From a virus: a stretch of 42,309 bases of DNA. Shown one piece after another: positions 11,501 to 21,300 of this stretch. Location: the IMG/VR virus record IMGVR_UViG_3300042398_001530, positions 1-42,309 of that record, one strand, 5' to 3'. Position 1 is the stretch's first letter; each line of letters begins with the position of its first letter. The notes under the pieces are model-generated. The model was not told the DNA's origin and did not search any database. It was given only the letters and a program-made list of their open reading frames with translations. The position numbers were made by a program, and so were the translations under genes.

Positions 11501-13054
11501 ATGAAAACGGTAATAATAACTTCTAATAACTTTGAGGGCGAAGCAGCTAATATTCTCTTCGATCCGTGTATTAATACATCACAGGTTGTTATTGGTGATG
11601 TGGTATTACCTTATACGTATACATCAAGCGTAATTGAAGGAGTTTATACTATCTATATCTACAAGTATGATAAAATATGTTACATGTCTGTTCCTTGTCT
11701 TACGCCGACGCCAACACCAACGCTAACACCGACACAGACACCTACACGCACTGTTACGCCTACTCAAACACCTACACTGACTCAAACGCAAACACCAACG
11801 CTAACACCAACACAAACACCTACACTGACACCGACGCTAACACCTACTCTTACACCCACACTAACACCCACTCTTACACCAACGCTAACACCCACACAGA
11901 CACCTACGCAGACGCCTACATTAACACCTACACTAACACCAACCCAGACATCAGTAACTGGCACGCCAACACCTACACCTACACAAACACTAACGCCGAC
12001 TCCAACACCTACACTAACACCAACACAAACACCTACACAAACACCTACACGCACTGTTACGCCTACGCGAACGCTAACACAAACGCCCACACTGACATTA
12101 ACACAAACACCAACGCTAACACCTACACAGACATCGACACCCACCCTAACACCGACTCTTACACCCACACTAACACCGACTCTTACACCAACGCTAACAC
12201 CCACACAGACACCTACGCAGACGCCTACATTAACACCTACACTAACACCAACACAAACGCTTACGCAGACACCAACACCTACTTCCACGCCTCAGGTTTT
12301 GTCTATGTGCGCGGTTTTACCTTCTGATCTTAATCTCGATAATTATGGTGGTCCTGATAATACCGATGAGGTTTTTATTGGAGGTGCGACTCTTGGATAT
12401 TGGTATAACAATACACTTTATAAAACTAGAAAGCGGGTAGATACCTTTATATGTGAAGGTCCGAATAAAGATGGTGTTTGTGCAGATAACCGAACATGGG
12501 ATAATGGATTGCCAGGATGCTATACTACATATAATTATTCGTATAATTGGTCAGACCGTGGTAGTTATACAATAATAGAAAATGTAACTTATAATATTAC
12601 ACAAAACCCTAACTCTTTTACAACGACACGGACGTGGGAAGATTTCGGCTCTGCAGAATCTGACCGAGTGTCAACGAGTTCTGAGACTAACGTATGCGCT
12701 GGCCCTTTATCTAGATCGCGATCTGAAGAACATAGTACATGGGTACGCGTGTCGGTTCCAGGATTTGGGGACCAAGTGGTTAGAACATGGTACTATACTC
12801 AACAAACATCATATGATTCTTGGAATTATCGAACCGGTGACAATTCTTGGTCTGACTCGAGAGATGGATATACAGGGTATGACCCGTTTCCGTCTATTTC
12901 TCAATTCACTTATTCTAATCCATGCGGTGAATATTATCGTTATGACATGACATGGGACGAATATTTTGGACCATATACATACGAAACAGACCCCTATCAG
13001 CTAGCGTTTCAAGCAGACACTTACCCGTATAATCCTTATCCGCCAGTTGAGTAG
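11501..13054 (+). CDS. Second Thr-Pro mucin-like stalk protein with an aromatic-rich C-terminal domain
   Basis: A 517-aa protein. A short N-terminal domain (residues 1-66, [19 protein letters not shown]) is followed by a Thr-Pro array at about 67-264 and a C-terminal domain of about 250 residues. That domain is unusually rich in Tyr, Trp, Asp and Ser ([29 protein letters not shown]) and has a few Cys. The stalk shares blocks with the preceding gene, but the N- and C-terminal domains do not resemble that gene's. The N-terminal domain is too short to carry the PKD/Ig-like modules, so it may be a partner or accessory fibre. The N-X-T/S sites in the head are not meaningful for a bacterial phage. 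Function unknown; an adhesive fibre is inferred. It ends 25 bp before the converging glycosyltransferase operon. Confidence 0.6.
   Translation: MKTVIITSNNFEGEAANILFDPCINTSQVVIGDVVLPYTYTSSVIEGVYTIYIYKYDKICYMSVPCLTPTPTPTLTPTQTPTRTVTPTQTPTLTQTQTPTLTPTQTPTLTPTLTPTLTPTLTPTLTPTLTPTQTPTQTPTLTPTLTPTQTSVTGTPTPTPTQTLTPTPTPTLTPTQTPTQTPTRTVTPTRTLTQTPTLTLTQTPTLTPTQTSTPTLTPTLTPTLTPTLTPTLTPTQTPTQTPTLTPTLTPTQTLTQTPTPTSTPQVLSMCAVLPSDLNLDNYGGPDNTDEVFIGGATLGYWYNNTLYKTRKRVDTFICEGPNKDGVCADNRTWDNGLPGCYTTYNYSYNWSDRGSYTIIENVTYNITQNPNSFTTTRTWEDFGSAESDRVSTSSETNVCAGPLSRSRSEEHSTWVRVSVPGFGDQVVRTWYYTQQTSYDSWNYRTGDNSWSDSRDGYTGYDPFPSISQFTYSNPCGEYYRYDMTWDEYFGPYTYETDPYQLAFQADTYPYNPYPPVE
11846..11943 (+). repeat. 98-bp direct repeat, copy A
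   Basis: It matches 12155-12252, 309 bp downstream, with a single mismatch that I can find (C versus G at about 11869). Synonymous sites are conserved too, so this is a recent duplication rather than selection on the peptide. Confidence 0.85.
12155..12252 (+). repeat. 98-bp direct repeat, copy B
   Basis: Second copy of the duplication described at 11846-11943. After this copy the two paths diverge (QTSVTG after copy [12 protein letters not shown] after copy B). Confidence 0.85.
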
Positions 13055-13079
13055 CACTGTTCTTTAACAGAGAAATAAA

Positions 13080-14762
13080 CTAGCACTCTTTTCGTAACTT
13101 ACCGTCGTAAAAGTCAAACCTATTATGCTCTGTTGGTGTTAAAAGTAATAAGCCTGGTGTAAGTTGCTCTTCTTTGGTCATTTGGAACATGTGAGACATC
13201 CAAGTTTGTTCGTGTGGGTGTGTCCATTTTGTATCTAAAAACATTTTTGTGTTTCCGTGCCTAGAAACAACTTGAGGCCAATTAGAATAGTATATTTCGC
13301 CAGTAATAAATGGTATTTTATTGTAAATGTTTATTAAATTGAACTTTGTTTTCGGGGCATTAGGGTCAATACCGGAAATAGGTAATTTTGGGTTGTTAGG
13401 CCAGAATTTTTCCCTAATATTTTGAGGTACATTATACCACGACCACTGAGTGCTGTTATCTCCGTAAAATTCTGTAAAATTTAACTTTAAAAAGTCAAAA
13501 TTATTTTGTTTAATTATGTGTAGAGCGCTTTTATATAAATTAGGTATGTGTCTGTTAAAGCCATTTTTACATATTTCACCTTCTTTGGGATAGAAAAACA
13601 TATCATCTTCGAAAAAGAAGTAAAAGTCAAATCCTTCTTCATCGGCATGCTCTGCTATCCACTGCCTACCACCGCAAATACCTAAATTATCCTTTTTAAT
13701 ATGTTCAAACCCGTGTTTTTGGCACAACCTGATGTATTCTTCTGTTGTTGATAAGTCGGTTGAATTATTTAAAAGGAACTTTTTCGGCATTTTAATAAAA
13801 TCCCCATCATATGAATACATTGATGTTATTAGTGTTTCAAATTGTGCTGGACTGTTGAACCCAATAACATATAGAGCTGTATTTGAGGTGTCAAGAGGCA
13901 TTTTTTTACCCTTTACTTTGTCGTCACTATAATTAAGGAGCTCTTCAAAGAATGGCCACACTAAACCATTGCCGCTAATTTCGAATCTATGTATTAAATC
14001 TGGATGTCTGTGGGAGAGTATTGTAAATAAACACTCATCTGCACCCATTAGCCCCTCTTTTAATGTATCGTGCATTATAGAATAATAAGATTGGTTCATT
14101 TTATGAACGTTTTCCTTACTACCACCAAAAAAACCACCACGACACACATAATTAACATAATCTGTGTTACAATATCGAGCTATAGCTGTTCTTTCAAACC
14201 CATGAATTTCATCATTACCCTCATACGGGTATGAAATTTGAATAAATTTATCATTATGACAGCGAGTATAGTTCTCTAAATTATCTAAAACATTATCATG
14301 AATAAAATACCCTTCATTAACAGTATTTGTTAATCCTCCATCGATCCAAAAGAAATATTCACTATTAAATGGATTAGTAATAGCTGAATCATTCAGCATA
14401 AAGAATTTAGTGAACATCATTGGATTGTAGTACTTTAAAGCTGCTTGCGGCGATTCGGGCAACCACCCAGCAAAGTTTTTCCAATCATTATTTTCTCTAG
14501 TTTTTTGAATGTCATTAAAAAAAGGATTCCACACTTCAAAATCTTCAGTATTTTTAATAAAAATCTTAGTAGGCTTGTTGTCTCTAATTTTTAAAACTTC
14601 ATCTTCTAATTCTTTTGGAATCCATATACATAATTGACAATCTGTTTCAAGCAGTTCAAAAAATTTATCTTTATAGTGCTGAAAATCTCTTTTACCCCAC
14701 CCATTCATGTCTCCTCTACCTAAATCCCAAAGACCGGTCACTATTGTAATATTTTTATTCAT
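13080..14762 (-). CDS. HtrL/YibB-type glycosyltransferase with a second glycosyltransferase-like half
   Basis: A 560-aa protein. The N-terminal half (about 1-275) has the HtrL/YibB (WlaTC-like) pattern: ITIVTGLWDLGRG at 5-17, YFFWIDGG at 136-143 (acidic sugar-nucleotide/metal motif), FFGG at 211-214 and ADECLF at 241-246. HtrL is linked to lipopolysaccharide-core loci in enterobacteria. The second half (about 294-560) restarts a nucleotide-binding-like fold (ALYVIGFNSPAQF, then LGICGGRQW) and has an EDD acidic motif in FFFEDDMFF at 382-390, so it may be another transferase. It is the last gene of a four-gene minus-strand operon (3 nt after the previous stop), facing the Thr-Pro stalk genes tail to tail. 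The acceptor is unknown. The gene is A/T-rich (25-30% GC in two 60-base lines I counted). Confidence 0.65.
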   Translation of the reverse strand: MNKNITIVTGLWDLGRGDMNGWGKRDFQHYKDKFFELLETDCQLCIWIPKELEDEVLKIRDNKPTKIFIKNTEDFEVWNPFFNDIQKTRENNDWKNFAGWLPESPQAALKYYNPMMFTKFFMLNDSAITNPFNSEYFFWIDGGLTNTVNEGYFIHDNVLDNLENYTRCHNDKFIQISYPYEGNDEIHGFERTAIARYCNTDYVNYVCRGGFFGGSKENVHKMNQSYYSIMHDTLKEGLMGADECLFTILSHRHPDLIHRFEISGNGLVWPFFEELLNYSDDKVKGKKMPLDTSNTALYVIGFNSPAQFETLITSMYSYDGDFIKMPKKFLLNNSTDLSTTEEYIRLCQKHGFEHIKKDNLGICGGRQWIAEHADEEGFDFYFFFEDDMFFYPKEGEICKNGFNRHIPNLYKSALHIIKQNNFDFLKLNFTEFYGDNSTQWSWYNVPQNIREKFWPNNPKLPISGIDPNAPKTKFNLINIYNKIPFITGEIYYSNWPQVVSRHGNTKMFLDTKWTHPHEQTWMSHMFQMTKEEQLTPGLLLLTPTEHNRFDFYDGKLRKEC

Positions 14763-14765
14763 ATT

Positions 14766-15713
14766 TTACTCAAATTTTAAACTTACATTAAAGTTTTCAT
14801 TATATGCAATTCTATAGGTTTCACTACCAATTTTAATCATCATAATTAGAAATTTTCTCATATCATGAATTGGTTCACCCATAATGTTAGTATCCACACG
14901 TAAATTAATAAACTTACCATTATTACTTTTTAAATTATCAACAATTAGTTCTGTTACATCATTTTGTTGTATCGGGATTTCTGAAGGATACCCTTCGTCT
15001 AATTGAATTCCTGTTGTACCAAATAAACCATTTAACACCTCAATCTCTTTATTCTTAAAAAATTCTAAGTCTATATAAGCATTTATTGGTAAATTTGAAA
15101 AGTAGGGGTTCCACTCAAAATGAAAATATTCTTTGGATTTATAATGTCTAGCATGATGTAACCAATTCTCAAAATACCATCTATCTCCATGAACAGGTTT
15201 ATCATTCCCTCTAACAAATGACAAATTAGCCCACCAAAAATTACCCCAAAACCAATTACCAACACAAGTCATACCACAAGTATCGTGTTCATTTAAATCA
15301 TCAATACATTTTTGAAAGTTATCTATAAGGTAATATTCTAAAGCATCCCTCCAAATTTTAATACCCTCAACTTTCCAATTTGAAATTTCTTTGGTTACTA
15401 AATTTTTGTAGGTATTTGATACACCTTTCGCGTGAAAATAAAATACTTTACCATCATTTTCTTGTGATAATTCCCAAACTTTATTAATACCCCAATACTC
15501 GTAAGTGTTTTGATTTGTTTTGAATAAATTAACTTTATTCATTCCATTAAAGATTTCATCAATACCTTGATATTTACCTTCTAAGTCCACACAAGATACC
15601 TCTAAAGTATCGCACCAATCATATAATCCTGATACTTTTAATTTCTCTACTTGTGATTTTACAACATTTAAGTAATCACCAACACAAAAAATATGATATA
15701 CTATTGCATTCAT
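14766..15713 (-). CDS. Glycosyltransferase-like protein with FHAKG and GNFWWA motifs
   Basis: A 315-aa protein. Visible motifs are FYFHAKGVS at 91-99, WRDALEYYL at 121-129 and GNFWWANLSFV at 157-167. This trio is familiar from uncharacterised glycosyltransferase-like proteins of capsule, LPS and phage loci (a conserved H-x-KG followed by W-R and G-N-F-W-W-A). The C-terminal 80 residues look like a separate small beta domain. No signal peptide or membrane segment is seen. It overlaps the upstream gene by 4 bp (ATGA) and ends 3 nt before the next start, so it is translationally coupled in the glycosyltransferase operon. Donor and acceptor unknown. Confidence 0.55.
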   Translation of the reverse strand: MNAIVYHIFCVGDYLNVVKSQVEKLKVSGLYDWCDTLEVSCVDLEGKYQGIDEIFNGMNKVNLFKTNQNTYEYWGINKVWELSQENDGKVFYFHAKGVSNTYKNLVTKEISNWKVEGIKIWRDALEYYLIDNFQKCIDDLNEHDTCGMTCVGNWFWGNFWWANLSFVRGNDKPVHGDRWYFENWLHHARHYKSKEYFHFEWNPYFSNLPINAYIDLEFFKNKEIEVLNGLFGTTGIQLDEGYPSEIPIQQNDVTELIVDNLKSNNGKFINLRVDTNIMGEPIHDMRKFLIMMIKIGSETYRIAYNENFNVSLKFE

Positions 15714-16972
15714 TTTTTTATAATAATTGCGTAGATTGAATCGTCTCTATCGTTAGATATTTGAATTGATTCTATATTGTTTAGGAAAGATTCCCACCTT
15801 TCTGTTTTATAATCGGTATATGGATTACCATTAATAATACTATTTAACATGTCTAATGCTGTTGTTTTAGTCGGGTCCCCCCAGCCAAATACCGCCTTTG
15901 ACGGCATTCTACACTCTAACGATGTTTGTAAATCTTCAATTACTAGTACACCACCCGATTTAACATTCTCGAATAAAATCTGTGCGGTAATTTGAACATC
16001 GTTCATTTTATGAGAACCATCATCAATAATTACATCATACATAAATCCATTGTTTGAGAAATCATATAAAGAATCTTCATTAGATTGGTCTACATTAAAC
16101 ATCCTAACCCTCTCAATATCTGATTGGTAATTATTAATATCAATACCATGAATAACCCCTTCATCAAAATATTCGTTCCAAACATTTAGTGACGCACCAT
16201 CTAAAACACCGATTTCTAAAATATCACATTTTTCTTGATACGGTTGTAATAATTTTTGATAAAATCTGTTGTAATAGTTGTGAAGATATTGTTTATCGGT
16301 CCCAAAATATTCACCAATCTCATATAAATTTTTATCTTGGAATTGTTTATCAATATTAAATTTGTCGTAATAGATTGAATCTATAGTTCTATTGGGTAAC
16401 ATACCATATGAAAACGCATGGAAGATAAATTTATCGGATTTATATTCTCTAGCGTTAAAATCGTCATTTGGAATTATTTTAAATTCATTAGTATTTTCTT
16501 GTCTGTTATACCATAAACCAATACATGTTTGATCATGCCACAAGCCTTCTTTATACAAAGGATATTCTTCACATATATTCCACCAATCTTTTATAAAATC
16601 TTTAGAGAATTGATTATTTTTTATTAACATAACACCAGAATTAACTAGTGATGGTCCGTGATCTTCAGTCATTAATATACTAAAGTCATTAGTAATAAAT
16701 TCTTCAATTTGTCTCTTATTATTACAGAAAACTGCATCAATATCCATGAATAAGATATACTCACAATCAGGATGTGAATTAAAAACTTCCTCAATTAAAA
16801 AAGGTTTATACCAATGACACGAACGAGAACCTATTTTATTTTTTATTTTATTACCATCTTTTTCAAGATAATAAACATAACCATTATCTTCACAATATTT
16901 TTTATTAATTTCTTCAGAAAATTTACCATAAGAAATATTTGAAGTGTAATATTGACAAACAACTATCTTCAT
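15710..16972 (-). CDS. Glycosyltransferase (GT34/GMA12-like) fused to a class I SAM-dependent methyltransferase
   Basis: A 420-aa two-domain protein. Residues 1-200 resemble the GMA12/MNN10 (GT34) type: YKPFLIEEVF, YILFMDIDAVF with the D77-x-D79 metal motif, LVNSGVMLIKN at 109-119, and WHDQTCIGLWY at 145-155. Residues about 216-420 form a Rossmann methyltransferase like those of macrolide sugar O-methyltransferases (TylE/MycE class): GTDK at 224-227, ILEIGVLDGASLNVW at 251-265 (SAM loop), GIDIN at 276-280, IIDDGSHKMND at 315-325 and VIEDLQTS at 344-351. The likely output is a transferred hexose that is then O-methylated; this is inferred. It is the second gene of the operon, 3 nt after the GT60 stop. 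GC is only about 23-28% in two 60-base lines I counted, far below the GT60 gene upstream. Confidence 0.75.
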   Translation of the reverse strand: MKIVVCQYYTSNISYGKFSEEINKKYCEDNGYVYYLEKDGNKIKNKIGSRSCHWYKPFLIEEVFNSHPDCEYILFMDIDAVFCNNKRQIEEFITNDFSILMTEDHGPSLVNSGVMLIKNNQFSKDFIKDWWNICEEYPLYKEGLWHDQTCIGLWYNRQENTNEFKIIPNDDFNAREYKSDKFIFHAFSYGMLPNRTIDSIYYDKFNIDKQFQDKNLYEIGEYFGTDKQYLHNYYNRFYQKLLQPYQEKCDILEIGVLDGASLNVWNEYFDEGVIHGIDINNYQSDIERVRMFNVDQSNEDSLYDFSNNGFMYDVIIDDGSHKMNDVQITAQILFENVKSGGVLVIEDLQTSLECRMPSKAVFGWGDPTKTTALDMLNSIINGNPYTDYKTERWESFLNNIESIQISNDRDDSIYAIIIKK

Positions 16973-16975
16973 ATT

Positions 16976-18232
16976 TTATAAATTACCGGTTATTCTATCA
17001 CACCATCCTTTTGATGTGCTATATGGCCATACAACCCAATATTTTGGTTTAGAGGTTGTTTGGAAGTCTCTCCAAATTTTACAATACCCGTCAGGATCCT
17101 GCATCATATTATTAATTTCATCAATATGTGCATCTTTCCTATAAAGAGTATCGTCTTTTTCATCGTGGAACGCAACAACCCAAAACTCATAATCCTTTTC
17201 AGGTACCTGCGTATAGGTAATATCAATACAGTGCTTAAAGATATGAAGCAGCGAGGCTTCGAATTCTTCTTGCGTCTTGTATTGTGGATTTGGTGGTGGT
17301 ATGTGGTTATATGTCTCGCGTTGAATAGCTCTTTTCTTAAAGCTTATACCTGCATAGTGTTCATATTCTTGCAGTGTTCTTACCGGTCCGAATCCATATA
17401 TACCAAAATCTATATCACGAACCTCACCATCCATCTCAAATAACTTTCTGTTCTTTAAATGGCATTTTTCATTGCGAATACCCCAATCTTTGTCATCGTC
17501 CCACTGCTTTGTTCTACCTTTTCTCGTGTATTCGTGCCAAGCAATAACTTTATTGGGGTGAAATAGATCATAGCCCCATGTAAATGCTCGTACAGCAATA
17601 GATATTTCTTCACCGTGGAAGTAATATTCGGGGTCATGTGGCACTTCTTTACAGAAAATACCATCAGTAAAACAGAAGTGTGCTGAATAGAATCGTGAAG
17701 GCACGGGCTCGTGTCGTTGCTCTGCTGGTATTGTAGCTGGTAGGAAGAATATTGCACCTTCTGGTATAAATCTATCAAAATCCATCTTCCACGGCGCATC
17801 AACACGGCCAGCTGGGTCGTTATCAGGGTCAAAGCTTGAAATATAACCGGTTAACAAAGGTTTTTTGTGACCTTTTTTTCTAAGACCTTCAAGCATATCG
17901 ATCAGTTGTTGATCCCAGTCTTGTACAAACCGATGGTGACTATCTAGCTGCAATGTATATGTTTCACCGTTATAATGCTGCTGAATTTGATTGCGCGCCC
18001 AGCACGCGCCTTTACTCTCTTGATAGGGTATATCGATAATTTTAAATCGCGAGTCATTAAAATACGCTTCAGGTAGAACATCTTCTGGGGCATGCTGCCA
18101 TGCAATGCAAAAGCGTAAATTTTTAGGAGCTTTAGCTTTTGAGATACAATCTTCTATTGTAGGCTGCAATTGTGGATCTCTATACGCTGCAATTTGTATA
18201 AAAATTGTTGGCTGTGATTTTTTTTTGGCCAT
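16976..18232 (-). CDS. GT60-type polypeptide alpha-GlcNAc-transferase (Glycosyltransferase GlcNAc family)
   Basis: A 418-aa protein from the ATG at 18232. A frame extension to a TTG at 18247 is less likely. It matches the GlcNAc glycosyltransferase family (Pfam PF11397, CAZy GT60): TIFIQIAAYRDPQLQPTI at residues 9-26, KGACWARNQI at 74-83, and LQLDSHHRF at 94-102 with the D-S-H metal motif. Further motifs are FTDGIF, YYFHGEEISIAVRAFTWGYD and the AWHEYTRKGRT segment. Characterised members transfer GlcNAc to hydroxyproline of Skp1 (Dictyostelium) or to Thr of mucins (Trypanosoma). Related genes occur in large viruses. It leads the operon and lies next to Thr-Pro stalk genes, so those are candidate acceptors (inference). 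It is richer in GC (about 43-50% in two lines counted) than its operon partners. Confidence 0.85.
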   Translation of the reverse strand: MAKKKSQPTIFIQIAAYRDPQLQPTIEDCISKAKAPKNLRFCIAWQHAPEDVLPEAYFNDSRFKIIDIPYQESKGACWARNQIQQHYNGETYTLQLDSHHRFVQDWDQQLIDMLEGLRKKGHKKPLLTGYISSFDPDNDPAGRVDAPWKMDFDRFIPEGAIFFLPATIPAEQRHEPVPSRFYSAHFCFTDGIFCKEVPHDPEYYFHGEEISIAVRAFTWGYDLFHPNKVIAWHEYTRKGRTKQWDDDKDWGIRNEKCHLKNRKLFEMDGEVRDIDFGIYGFGPVRTLQEYEHYAGISFKKRAIQRETYNHIPPPNPQYKTQEEFEASLLHIFKHCIDITYTQVPEKDYEFWVVAFHDEKDDTLYRKDAHIDEINNMMQDPDGYCKIWRDFQTTSKPKYWVVWPYSTSKGWCDRITGNL

Positions 18233-18239
18233 ATTTATA
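18232..18239 (-). promoter_or_regulatory. Exact TATAAATA octamer overlapping the GT60 start codon
   Basis: On the minus strand the octamer runs into the start codon (its last A is the A of ATG). If it acts as a T4-type late promoter, the transcript would begin inside the gene, so it may instead be a chance match or work on an internal start. Confidence 0.3.
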
Positions 18240-18296
18240 AATCTCAAACTATTTATATGGGTATCGAAAAATTACCACACTAAAAACTTTCATACA

Positions 18297-18304
18297 CATA
18301 AATA
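18297..18304 (+). promoter_or_regulatory. Late-promoter-like octamer CATAAATA before the LamG/propeller gene
   Basis: It ends directly against the ATG at 18305. An in-frame GTG at 18311 lies 6 nt downstream, the spacing seen at other genes, so GTG may be the true start. It sits in the 72-bp divergent gap next to the glycosyltransferase operon. Confidence 0.45.
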
Positions 18305-21300
18305 ATGGTAGTGGATACTCTAGATATATATAGCGTTGCTTCAATATTAACTCCCACAGCAACATATAGTGATTCGTTTTTTACCTATAAACAGCAAAAA
18401 ACAACATATGAGCAGGGATTTACACTTAACGAAATTGACGCCCTTTCTGGTATAAACGATACAACGATAAACAATTATACCTCGCAGTATATTACAAATA
18501 AGCGCCTTCACAGTGATGTTTTTTCTTATGATGTAAAGGATAATACTCGCAATAATATTACATCGCCGCTCATTTTTAACCCCCTACACGGTGCCGATAA
18601 TTTTAAATATTTGTATATCTATAGTACAACAGGTCTGTCTGCGACAGATGCAACACGGCCATATACCGTGACACCTTCTTTATGTACGACTTTTTTAAAT
18701 AATATTTATTTTGAAATAGAGTTCTTAAGTAATGAATTTTTACGTATAAAACACAATAATGGTAAATATGATTTTTTCCTTAATGCAGTAAATGAAGATC
18801 AAATTGCATTTTTTAACTATAGATCGGAAAGTATACCACTTACATCTGAACGTAGCGATATGTTTAGATATCTTGTAGACGATGATGGCTATTTACAACT
18901 ATTTAAGCGTGTTGACGATGAAATTAAAATACTATCATTGAGTGGCACGAAGCTTACACTTATTCCGATAATTGGCAATACTTTGAACAAGTCAAGCAAC
19001 ACGCTTATTCGTATTAATTATGCTTTTAATAAGATTGAATTAAAGGGTAATTCGAGTTGGGTTGGTTATGATAAAAATAAAGTTAATACCTTAACACCAG
19101 ATGACGAGCGCTCAAGTTACAATAGGCCAGGTCAGTACCTTCTACACACTGCGTACAACGACCCATCTAATTTAAATCTCAATTACCTAACATTAAACAC
19201 AGATCGCTCTGAAAAAGGCTTTATAAAGCGTGGATCTAATCTTTTTACAGATAAATACAACACTCCTGATGCAGATTTTCGTGAATATACAACATTGCAC
19301 ACGGGAAACGATCAAGAAAAGGGCAATGACAATATAAGTCTTAATTACGTTTTTTACGATAAAGATATAAAAATAAAAAACGGTACTGATACATACTTCA
19401 CCGTACCTTCTTCTATATACCCATATGATAAGTTAAATATAAACGATTCTAGGTTTGTATTAAATGGTAGTTTAGGCGGTCCATCACCGCTATTTTCTGA
19501 TAAGGTGTTTTTAAAAAGAAAAGACACCACCCAAAGTAATAATGGTCGGTATTTATGTACATGGCTGTCAGCAAATAACCTACAAGCATCAGGATTGTGG
19601 GTAGATCGGTATTATTACCCTGACGCTATTACAAAAGAAGCAGCTCTTACTGCACAAAATTTTAGAACGTCGTTTTTAAACGATGTAGATACTACTGTTA
19701 TAAGACGCTATGCATCTGATGTCGCCAAAGAAGCATTTTTTGATAAAACAAGCGATGTATGTCTGGAGCCGAATGCTAAAATGATGTATCAAAGATTGGA
19801 TAGCCAGGACTTCAAACAGGTGGTTCGTTTGTCTAGCCCGTATGTATACGGTATTACAAGTTACTATAATACGAAAAATAATATAGTTCCTTTTGAAGGA
19901 ACTAGTATACTCTACGACTCTACAAAATATAATAGATACAGCGTAGCAGAGATTAACAACACCAGCCAGTTTACTATATCGTTTGAGCTTTATGTTAACC
20001 CAGATAAGTCTTACGGTTATCAAATACTCGGTAATAAGACATCACATGGCTTCGGTGTACAAAACGATGTAGTTATAACTCCGTTTATATATGTACGTAA
20101 TAAAGAGAAACTATATATTTATAACACCGATTATGTCTTACTCTCACAGACTACGTTTGATAAGCCTATACGTGATCTTATTATTAACAAGCCACTAGAA
20201 GATTTTTATGTTGCGTGTAATGATGGTTACATTTATAAAGTTAATGCACTCGGAAATAAAGTTAAGCTTGAAATTTTACCTGAGATTGTCGGCTATAAAA
20301 ACTTTCACCAAGATGATGAGACTATTACTTTTCTTGTTAATGAGGCCGGAGCATGCATACAGGTTCGTAAATATAGTTTACAGATAGTATCGTATTTTAA
20401 TGCAGAGCCTCTTACGATTTATAAAGACTTACCGTTAATAGAAAACTACGCTCAAAGTATTATAAAGTATAATGATATATATTATTATGTGCCAGGTGAT
20501 AGGGTAAAATTTGATGCATATAATTCTAGCAAGATTTTTTATGTTCAGTCAGGTCGCTCTTTGATTCGATATGATCTCAAGACAAATGTTCTTGATACTT
20601 TTGCGAAGTCTAATTACGCTATTACTGACTTTAATATTGATGATGAAAAAAATATAGCTATTGCGTGGGGTGATAACGTGACATTATTTTCTGATAAAAG
20701 AAGAAAGCTTTACGATATAGCGCTATCTAATACTAATGATATATTATCGGGTAGTAAAATTTTAGGAGTAGACTTTGTTAAGGCAGATTATAGCTTACCG
20801 GAACGGCTTACCTCGCTAAGCTTACTTCTTCTTGACCGAACGAATAACCTACATTTAGCCCTCGTACAACCAGAAGAAGGTGATGTTAATATCACACCGT
20901 ATAGTTTAGGACTCTCGGCACAATATGCGATAAAAACACCTCCGGGGGTTGGTGCTAGGCATCCACAGACAAATTTTAATTATATTGCAACGACAGAAAT
21001 TAATAACGCGCTTAGATTTAATTTAACACTTGTTAATTATTTAAACACCGAAGATGTTATTAATAAAAATATTATTTTTAATTTACAAGATATAGATATA
21101 GGCTACCATACCTTTACATATAGATTCGACTCGATACAAGGAAACATAACACTTTTTGTTGATGGTGTACAGTATAAGAATCTTACTGTATCGCCTGGTA
21201 AATATAAAATACAAAATATATTTGCAGATGATATCTTTATCGGTACAACAGGATTTTATAACGGAGTAGATCTCGCAACATATCTACGTCAGCCAGGTTC

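Larger units (their letters stand above)
11699..12294 (+). repeat. Thr-Pro (TPTx) coding array 2
   Basis: About 0.6 kb of the same TPTL/TPTQ code as array 1, with one [12 protein letters not shown] marker at about 11951. It contains a long near-perfect direct duplication, listed separately. Confidence 0.9.

Noticed and set aside
9250-12294. CRISPR array
   Set aside because: Repeats are coding, degenerate, of 6-12 bp period and have no regular unique spacers or cas genes.
11677-12327. Asn/Thr/Tyr-rich plus frame and Val-Gly antisense frame across array 2
   Set aside because: Out-of-frame readings of the same repeats; the 11501 frame alone joins folded domains on both sides.
13057-13070. Hairpin CTGTT-CTTT-AACAG between the converging genes
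   Set aside because: Only 5 bp and no T-run on either strand; too weak to call a terminator.
13080-18232. Glycosylation of phage DNA bases by these glycosyltransferases
   Set aside because: None resembles T4 alpha- or beta-glucosyltransferases and no hydroxymethyl-pyrimidine synthesis gene is visible here; protein or surface glycans fit better.
18232-18247. TTG start for the GT60 gene at 18247
   Set aside because: The ATG at 18232 is the better start and the family motif begins only a few residues after it.
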